A DNA stretch of 64,000 nucleotides from Neurospora tetraspora. Its lineage: Eukaryota > Ascomycota > Sordariomycetes > Sordariales > Sordariaceae. The stretch is taken from positions 1,488,001 through 1,552,000 of the forward strand of contig NW_026944387.1 in the NCBI RefSeq assembly GCF_033439725.1, read 5' to 3'. The notes below the pieces were generated by a model. The model worked only from the letters and a program-made list of their open reading frames with translations, was not told the origin of the DNA and made no database searches. Numbering within the stretch: position 1 is the first letter of the stretch; each line of letters starts with the position of its first letter. Both the position numbers and the translations under genes were made by a program. Shown here piece by piece: positions 57,667 through 64,000 of the stretch.

Positions 57667-58317
57667 TCACCCCTCCCACGACCTCCTCCTCCTCCTCCCA
57701 GCCTTCTTATTCTCAACAACCCTCATCCCCCCCATAACCCCCGCCAACGGCGGCGCTCCCAAACTTTCCGGATCCGGCGGCGGAACTCCACACCTCACCT
57801 CCACGCTGCGCCACTGGCCCCCAACCGCCCGGTCCTCCGGAATAAAAACCACGGTGTTGAAGTACCCCACGCAATTTGGCTCGGCGAACACGCGCGCTTC
57901 GCACCCGTCGGACTTGTTGGCTAGGAAGTTGCCGCATCCGGCTGTAGAGTCGTTGGGGATATTGTAGCATTGCGGTGTGGTTGTGATAGGGGTATTGTCC
58001 GGGTTGAGTGCTGGTGGGGGGAGGTCGAGTAGTAGGACGGCGTGGCCGCGGCAGTGGGTGGGGCCGGGGACGCCGGAGAAAATGGTGGCGCGAATGGGGA
58101 GATGGATGCTGCTGCTGCTGCCGCTGCTGCCGCCGCCGCCGGCGGTTTCATTGGCGTTGGAAGTGGGATCGGGGTTGATGGTTACTTGGCCATTGTCTTC
58201 TTTGAGGTCGGCGCCGGCGGGGAGTTGGGGGAGGGCGGTGGCTGTTGGTATGAAAGCCGACCAGGGAAGAAGGGTGGATAGGAGGAGGGCGAGAAATCGT
58301 GGTTGAAGCATGTTCAT
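57667..58317 (-). CDS. Small secreted cysteine-containing protein of unknown function
   Basis: A single exon encodes 216 residues. The N-terminus (MNMLQPRFLALLLSTLLPWSAF...TATA) is a clear signal peptide. A Gly/Ser-rich linker is encoded by GCTGCTGCC-like repeats at about 58105-58145. A compact domain of about 100 residues with six cysteines follows (HCRG, QCYN, GCGN, GCEA, NCVG, RCGV), so three disulfides are possible. The C-terminus is basic (AGRRRRR). I do not recognise the family. The cysteine domain, VFAEPNCVGYFNTVVFIPED, resembles small fungal secreted proteins in general style. Coding status is supported by the signal peptide, cysteine spacing and absence of an equally convincing frame. 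Confidence 0.72.
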   Translation of the reverse strand: MNMLQPRFLALLLSTLLPWSAFIPTATALPQLPAGADLKEDNGQVTINPDPTSNANETAGGGGSSGSSSSIHLPIRATIFSGVPGPTHCRGHAVLLLDLPPPALNPDNTPITTTPQCYNIPNDSTAGCGNFLANKSDGCEARVFAEPNCVGYFNTVVFIPEDRAVGGQWRSVEVRCGVPPPDPESLGAPPLAGVMGGMRVVENKKAGRRRRRSWEG

Positions 58318-59290
58318 GCGTGTCCCGCGTGCACGCGGTTCTTGGTAGGCCCTTGGTCAAGTGGGAGTTTGCGGTGTCGATAATGGACTTTTAGGAAGTC
58401 GACTATTGATGAAGATCTCGTTTTAGGTGAACACAAACCATCTTGAGAGTAGATATGCTGAACCGTTGATGGGCGCAGGTAAAGTCTAGTAGGGCGCCAA
58501 GACTGTGCCGTTTCACAGCGGTTTCGTTGCGAGTCCCTGAGCGTAGAGTTGCATCAACCAGGAGCGTTCCCGAAATCTTATGTTGCATCGTCCGTCCGCT
58601 TTCCGAACATGTTGTCGGGCATTCTTCTTGTTGTCGTGAATATCATCGCGGTTCTGCTTCTTGAAGTGTCGGGTCTGGGTGAGGTTGTCATGAATAATCA
58701 TACATCCCACGGTGTAAGTCGTAGGGGAAGAGCGGGGAAGAGATCTTAACTGAAAATTGACAAACCTTCGCCAAGGCTTTGCAGGATGACTTTAGAGGTT
58801 GTAGTTGAAAGAGATCAATGAGGCGTACGACTTATCATATCGAAGCATGATTACCACCGGCTAATAAGAGAGTCGTGACGCAAATCATCGGCATTAGTTC
58901 CCCCCAGAGAATCATGGGGTCGTCATGTTCATCCCAAAACTGTCGTTTGCGTCCTTGGCAGATGCGGACATCCCACATACCTCCAGCTAGGCGTTCGGAT
59001 TATGATCCCATTCGTGTACGATGCCGGAGGTTGATTGTCCTGTGATCGCAGATAGGTGATCATGGCCAGATTCGGTGAGCGATAGATAATGAACTGGGGG
59101 GTTTCTCTTCATTCTCCTTACTTGTGTTGGGGACAAGAAGTATAAAGCTGAAAGTTATCCTACCATGGGAGTAAGTGTTAGAATAAAGTTTTTCACTTGC
59201 CCCAAAGAATTCAACACAGCGATCTGAACTCAGACAAACTCTTACAAGATTCCCACGTCCCAGTACGATACCTTCATACATTAGACCGAA
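58318..59290. other. Intergenic: upstream of the metallothionein-like gene
   Basis: 973 bp between the secreted-protein gene and the metallothionein-like gene. It contains both 5' regions. A TATA-like TATAAAG occurs at about 59140-59146, 145-150 bp upstream of the tiny gene. No other gene is supported. Confidence 0.45.
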
Positions 59291-59419
59291 ATGAGTCCCT
59301 GTGGATGCACTTCGTGCTCTTGCACAAACTGCGATGGTTGCAGTTGCTGCGTAAGTCGCTGATGGAAATTGACACCAAATCGTGGTTGCTAATACTCGTC
59401 AACAATTTAGTCACACTGA
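59291..59419 (+). CDS. Metallothionein-like 22-residue cysteine-rich peptide
   Basis: Two exons, 59291-59350 and 59411-59419, encode 22 residues with eight cysteines: MSPCGCTSCSC then TNCDGCSCCSH. The spacing is C-x-C-x2-C-x-C-x2-C-x2-C-x-C-C, the CxC-rich pattern of fungal copper metallothioneins, which are equally short (22-26 residues in Magnaporthe and Neurospora). The 60-nt intron is textbook: donor GTAAGT, branch region GCTAATAC, acceptor TTTAG. If unspliced, the frame ends after CCVSR. Such peptides bind Cu(I) or Zn through cysteine thiolates in cytosol or wall. No aromatic residues are present, as expected. The gene is far too short for ordinary length-based gene finding. It differs in sequence from the classical N. 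crassa copper metallothionein, so it may be a second family member. Confidence 0.72.
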
Positions 59420-59708
59420 GAGCAACCCCCATCCCCAAGTACAGATGGCGGCAAGAACAATAGTCTGACAGAGTTGTTAGGAAGTGCACAAAGTGAATAT
59501 GATAGGAGGTTATATGTTGGATAAGTGAACAGAAATTGATGCGTGTTGCTCTATGTATTTCCTAAATGCCGTCTAATGATGTCGTGTCTCTATCGATGGG
59601 TATCAATCGTTCAAATCGTCTATGATGCTAAACTCGGTGGACCGTTGTACCATGCCAACCAGCCGTTTATGTTCGGATATTGCGTATATGTGTGACATGC
59701 GTACCGTA

Positions 59709-62063
59709 TTATTTGCCGAATTTTGTCGGCGCCCAGTCAGTCAACCAGCCTCTGGCCTTTGCAAGATCACCACCCTCGGCTTCAAGTGCAGCAATGCACC
59801 ATTCCCGCTCCCAAACACCTTCTGCAGCCAATATCTCGGCGGTCTTCTTACGACGCTGAGATGCCTCATCGACACAGAAGTGCATAGACTTCGAATAGTC
59901 TCTGATATCCTCCAGAAGTGGCTTTACCAAGGGCAGAGCAGCCGCAGCACTCGAGCCTAGGGGCTCCAGTCCCTGGTTGGCGCGACCTGTCTTGCACCAT
60001 TCGTTTTGGCACCATTTCTTACCACAGCCTGTCATCAGCTGAGCAAGATACCTCCTCTCAATTCTCCTCCGTAATGCCTTGCCTTCAGGGTCATGCATGC
60101 TAACGTAGAGCGGAGAGAAACACAGGCTACAAAGGCCGAGGTCGTTACCCGGGCCCTGGCCCATTCGTGTTCCGCCGTTGATTTGCCCGCGAGGACCAAC
60201 ACCATGTAAAGTTCGCCCACAGAGCTCATCTCTGCATACCTCCGGCTTCGGGCGGGACACCTTGTCCAGCTCATGGTTTGTGGTGTGGGCAGCCATGTCC
60301 CTCAGACGGACAATGGCCCCGCAGAGATGACAATCGGTCGTGCGAGCACCATCGGCCCGCTCATGCGCGGTGAGGCCTGATATGACAGTCTCGGCTTCCG
60401 AAGCCGGATCGAGCGGGTCACCCTCCTGAGGAACCTCGAGGTGGCAGAACTGGCACAGGATAATTTTGCCGGGGCACACGGTCGTGCGGTGGCGCGCCAG
60501 TTCGGTCAATGATGGAAATGAGAATGGACTAGTCGGCCCGCAACATGGGCAGGTGTGGGTTGTGTGCTGGATGTAATCGTGCTTGGCCTTGCTGAATGGC
60601 GTTGAGCCGTATGCTTCTAGGTGCGTGGGACAGTGCCAATGGGCAGCCCACTCCTCGGATGATTTTTTGAAGACATTTTTGCAATGAGGGCAAACAATGT
60701 TATTTCGGAGGCAGAAGTTCTCGTGTAAGACGATCGTACGCTTTGGCACAAACTGTAAGCAGTTCTTGCACTGCTCCTCGTCGGCATTCTTTGAGGGTGA
60801 ACTCGCGAGATCAACCGGTGCTGCTGCGGAACCTTGCGCCTCTTCAGCTTTAGCTCGGAGGGTATATCGTCGAGGTGTTGTTGTGGCAGAAGGTTGGTTT
60901 GGGACCGAGGAGCCATAAACTGATATCAAGAGGCTTTCCGCAACCTCGAGTTCAACGTTGGTAGGCTGGATAACGATGCGCTTTACACCATCATTTGGCG
61001 ATGAGAAATCGGCAAAGATATGCTCGGAATCCCGAGGTAGCGCTCGTTGTCGGTTTGATTTGGGGCTAATGAGGAGGTCGACTTCTTGATCGCCTTCGAT
61101 CGATAGCTCGATGGCAAGAGGGCGTGACCTGTCCCAAGAGGGTAGAGTGTAGTCAACATAGTCGCCTTCCAAAACCTGACCATGAGCATCCTTCCAGATG
61201 TCTATCTCATGGCCAACTGAACTCCCGGCCTCCGTTCCTGGTGCCCTTTGCGCCTTTTCGGCTATTTGCCGCAATGTTTCGCGAGCTTGCTCTTCGTTAA
61301 GCGGTTCGATGTCGACCTCGAGATCGGTGTCTACCACGCATATGCCGTTACCCTCGGGTTGGAATTTGTCGACAAGGAAACGGAACTCTTCTCCTTTCAC
61401 ACCCCGAACGGAGAGAATGGAGTCCTTTGTTAGGGTAGTGTAGCTGGCGCGAAGCTGTCTTTCGAGTAAAGATTTCCAGTCGTCTGGATTATAGCCGGCT
61501 TCTAGTGGACGTAGGCGTACATAAGTACCCTTTGGTAATTGGCGAGCCTTGACCGTGATTCGGTAGCCCTCAGTTATCTGGTTGACCGCATCATCCTCCG
61601 TTAGGTCGATAACCTCTGGCCCATCCGTTTGTGCATCTGCTGGCGGCGAGGTGTCCTTGATGTCATCCTCATGGATACCCAAGGCTTCGAGAAGATAAGG
61701 GCTTAGGGAAACCTCTCCCTCATTTGCTGAGAACTCCCGAATACCCGCAAAGACAGAATTTCCGTTCTTCTGGTTCACGAGTTGGAACATCAATGGATGC
61801 GGTAGCTGTTGCGTTGTTTCACGGAAATTGGAGCGCTCTCGACGTGCGGCAGCGACGGAGTATGGATTGTAAGGGTCGAAGGCGGTAAAAGTATGGGAGT
61901 TCGAAGGGGTTGTCGAGATGGTCGTCGAGGCGGAAAGGAGCTGCTCCAAGGCAGACTGTGGAAGAAGGATCTTGTCGCCCTGCAAGTCTTTGCTTGCGAT
62001 GCGCGAAGGGTGCGCGACATTGAACGGCGCCGACCAGTTCAAATGCACCGATTGTTCATCCAT
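59709..62063 (-). CDS. UFD1-domain protein with zinc fingers, AZUL domain and UBA-like C-terminus
   Basis: A single exon encodes 784 residues. The N-terminal part (about 10-260) matches the UFD1 ubiquitin/Cdc48-cofactor double-psi barrel: GDKILLPQSALEQLL, HPLMFQLVNQKNG, RITVKARQLPKGTYVRLRPLE. Residues near 150 read EVIDLTEDD, a textbook SUMO-interacting motif. Residues about 430-600 hold several C2H2/TRAF-like zinc motifs (CKNCLQF...HENFC, CPHCKNVF, CPCCGP, CQFCHLEV, CHLCGAIV). Residues about 670-735 match the AZUL zinc finger of UBE3A-type ligases: IERRYLAQL, GCGKKWCQNEWC and the distant fourth Cys in MHFCVD. The last 35 residues (WCIAALEAEGGDLAKARGWL) look like a UBA domain. It is distinct from canonical Ufd1 (about 350 residues). 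A role linking ubiquitin, Cdc48 or SUMO to the proteasome is an inference from domains. Confidence 0.88.
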   Translation of the reverse strand: MDEQSVHLNWSAPFNVAHPSRIASKDLQGDKILLPQSALEQLLSASTTISTTPSNSHTFTAFDPYNPYSVAAARRERSNFRETTQQLPHPLMFQLVNQKNGNSVFAGIREFSANEGEVSLSPYLLEALGIHEDDIKDTSPPADAQTDGPEVIDLTEDDAVNQITEGYRITVKARQLPKGTYVRLRPLEAGYNPDDWKSLLERQLRASYTTLTKDSILSVRGVKGEEFRFLVDKFQPEGNGICVVDTDLEVDIEPLNEEQARETLRQIAEKAQRAPGTEAGSSVGHEIDIWKDAHGQVLEGDYVDYTLPSWDRSRPLAIELSIEGDQEVDLLISPKSNRQRALPRDSEHIFADFSSPNDGVKRIVIQPTNVELEVAESLLISVYGSSVPNQPSATTTPRRYTLRAKAEEAQGSAAAPVDLASSPSKNADEEQCKNCLQFVPKRTIVLHENFCLRNNIVCPHCKNVFKKSSEEWAAHWHCPTHLEAYGSTPFSKAKHDYIQHTTHTCPCCGPTSPFSFPSLTELARHRTTVCPGKIILCQFCHLEVPQEGDPLDPASEAETVISGLTAHERADGARTTDCHLCGAIVRLRDMAAHTTNHELDKVSRPKPEVCRDELCGRTLHGVGPRGQINGGTRMGQGPGNDLGLCSLCFSPLYVSMHDPEGKALRRRIERRYLAQLMTGCGKKWCQNEWCKTGRANQGLEPLGSSAAAALPLVKPLLEDIRDYSKSMHFCVDEASQRRKKTAEILAAEGVWEREWCIAALEAEGGDLAKARGWLTDWAPTKFGK

Positions 62064-64000
62064 CGTGTTGCGCGCGGCTGTTGCACTTTTGAATGACGTT
62101 GGGTTTGGATGTTTAAAACGGTGAGCGAAAATCGCGGGGCAGTGTCGCGGTGTTGAGCCAAGTTGCGGGATGTATTGGCTAGGGTGTTAGAGAGCGCTTG
62201 GGTATATTATGGCGGTATTAGATATTATGTAGAGGTGACAGCAATGGGCTTGATGCAAACGGTGGTTGAGTTGTTGGAATTTTCTTTCACACAAGAAGCG
62301 CGACAATTGCGAACGTTGATGATGATGGAAGAATCGCGGCGGATTTGCTCAGTCAGCAGAAGGGAAGATTGGTGAGCTGCGCAATTCGGAAGAAGCCTGA
62401 AAGCTTCTTGGAGATTCCATCCACTCCAACCACAGATTCAACCAATCACAAGACCGTGTCGCTGTTACAGTAGTGATCATCTCCAACGGGCGCTGTCTCC
62501 ATAACCGGAGGTACTTGACAATGTACATGCACATCTACGTAATGGGTGTAAGATATGATAAGCTCTCGATGTCCTGAGGTCTTATTCATCCAAGCAGCTC
62601 CCTGGCTTGACGCGGGTGGCACAACCATCGAGGACTTATCATAAAGCTGAAGTGTGGTTCAGACCGAAGAGAAGTAGCAAAGATGAAGAGAGAGAACTTC
62701 ATGATGAAAAAGATGGAAGAGATGGAATGGGATTGATGGCAGGCAACCTGCAAAGGGAAAGCGACGCTGACGGCATGATCTCCAGCGCTACCTTACCCCA
62801 CCTCTAGGGTTGGCGGACAAAGTGGAGTCGAGGCCAGGGTAAGCAAGGTGGGGTCAGTGCTTGTCCCCGGCCTCGACCGATGCCACGACGGCGGGGAAGT
62901 CTGGAAGCGAGTCGGCGAAATCTCCAACTGCAAAACGAGAGTCTCAAGAAGATCCGGATGGCGCCATGTCACCTCAACCACCGACCATCGGACCAGAAGG
63001 AGAAATCATCAAAATTTCTACCAGTCACCTTGAGCGAGCCGGATCCCGTTGACGGTTCACCGCCTCCGGACACGGGCCGCACAACATAAAGGCCAAGACG
63101 GCAATGTTGTCCCTCGGGATCGAGCCATGAAGAACATTGAATGATGTTCTCTTTTGGCAGAAGGCCATTTTACCGGACTGTCGTCTGAGTCCGTCCGCGG
63201 GGGCTCTGTAAAAACCATTTCTTTAGACGACGCTAACAGTCACTAAAACCGGACCGCCCGGATGCACTTAATGACCAGACTATACGTACGATAAGATTTC
63301 TAGCTTCAACATTGGTCTGAAGCTTATTCCCAAGACCCTCTCCAGCTTCCCAGGCTTTCCTGCAAGTCGTCTCACACCATCATGCTGCCGTTGTTATCCA
63401 TCTTGTTAGGAGAAATGGGTGTCCACGTGTCCAGGTCGACGGTACGCATCTGCATGTCGTCGACTCCAACTCGGTAGCTTTCCACTGGGATCAAAAAGGT
63501 CACCCACGTTGCAACACAGGGCCACCTTACTGGCACTCCGCCTTGATGACCTCCCGTCTGGCCATCTCGCCGCAGAGTCGCAGCATCCCGTCACAAAACC
63601 ACCTGTCACGGAGCACAAAGCCCCTAGAATAACCTCCGCGGGGGATACATGAACCACGGTTCACACAAGGTGATACGTATGTTGGAGTATTTTATATTAG
63701 CAATCCTTGGCTCGTCGGGTGGTGTTCTACCCCAACCTCCATCCCTCACGACCCCAATATCCAATACGCTCCAAGTCGCGCATCACTCCTCAACCAAACA
63801 CCTTATCTGATCCCAACAGTCAATCCAATGAGACTCTTTGTGTCGCACTGCTATCAAAGATAATCATCATGTCGATCCCCGCGGCTCGGATGGTTGACGC
63901 ACAGACAAGACAGATCAGCGGTACTGGTACCCAAAGTCAAACAGGGCGTCGAGCTTGAGACAAGTTACGCCTCCAAGATCCCCCCCGTCTTTGTTTAGTG
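62064..64000. other. Right-end stretch without a supported gene
   Basis: 1.9 kb upstream of the UFD1-domain gene. No family is recognised. A possible first exon starts at the ATG in CATCATGTCGATCCCCG (about 63869) on the plus strand, in a pyrimidine-rich leader context, but it stops within 30 codons unless spliced and runs towards the window edge. I do not call it. Confidence 0.4.

Noticed and set aside
63869-63958. Possible first exon at the right edge
   Set aside because: About 29 codons before a stop, no recognisable protein and no verifiable downstream exon within the window.
1-64000. CRISPR arrays, insertion sequences, and heavily RIP-mutated repeats
   Set aside because: No spaced direct repeats, no transposase-like frames and no long AT-rich TpA-dense blocks were seen; the host is eukaryotic.

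Overview
The window is nuclear DNA of a filamentous ascomycete. Genes carry short GT-AG introns with CTRAY-type branch sites, tRNA-Tyr, -Ile and -Met contain introns, intergenic spaces are long, and proteins such as fungal Sip5, Tob55/Sam50, CDR-type ABC pump, PL4 lyase, GH71 and a G1 glutamic peptidase are typical of Pezizomycotina. Gene content and style fit Sordariales, most likely Neurospora or a close relative such as Sordaria. I infer this from memory of gene neighbourhoods, not from a search.

Layout, left to right. 1-5.8 kb: an ABC1/ADCK2-like mitochondrial kinase-like gene cut by the left edge (-), an eight-exon GH71 alpha-1,3-glucanase without signal peptide (-), and ribosomal protein eS28 (+). 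7.3-15.8 kb: a secreted PL4 rhamnogalacturonan lyase (asd-1-like, +), an MFS sugar transporter (-), a second MFS carrier (+) and a small single-domain CDH-type cytochrome (-). 18-23.2 kb: NAD-dependent D-arabinose dehydrogenase (+), Tob55/Sam50 (-) and the tail-anchored ubiquitin-conjugating enzyme Ubc6 (+). 24.4-29.2 kb: a full-length PDR-type ABC transporter (CDR4-like, -). 29.2-35.5 kb: a 6.3-kb stretch without a recognisable gene. 35.5-38.1 kb: SIP5 (+). 39-40 kb: tRNA-Tyr and tRNA-Met, both with introns. 41.4-45.8 kb: a TRF4-type non-canonical poly(A) polymerase (-) divergent from ARP6 (+). 46.5-51 kb: a malate/L-lactate dehydrogenase-family oxidoreductase (-) divergent from a quinate-permease-like MFS carrier (+), with a perfect inverted repeat between them. 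51-55.5 kb: tRNA-Ser, tRNA-Arg and a 4-kb empty stretch. 55.5-62 kb: a G1 glutamic peptidase (+), intron-containing tRNA-Ile (-), a small secreted Cys-containing protein (-), a tiny two-exon metallothionein-like gene (+), and a UFD1-AZUL-UBA protein (-). The last 1.9 kb holds no gene I can support.

The genes do not form one metabolic cluster. Most are housekeeping: translation, mitochondrial outer membrane assembly, ER-associated degradation, nuclear RNA surveillance and chromatin. Between them lie secreted carbohydrate-active or proteolytic enzymes and transporters. The most novel items are the 22-residue, 8-cysteine metallothionein-like gene at 59.3 kb and the UFD1-domain protein carrying a UBE3A-type AZUL zinc finger and a UBA-like tail. 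The 66-bp fold-back at 48.2 kb and an unusually AT-rich intron at 47.4 kb also deserve a look.
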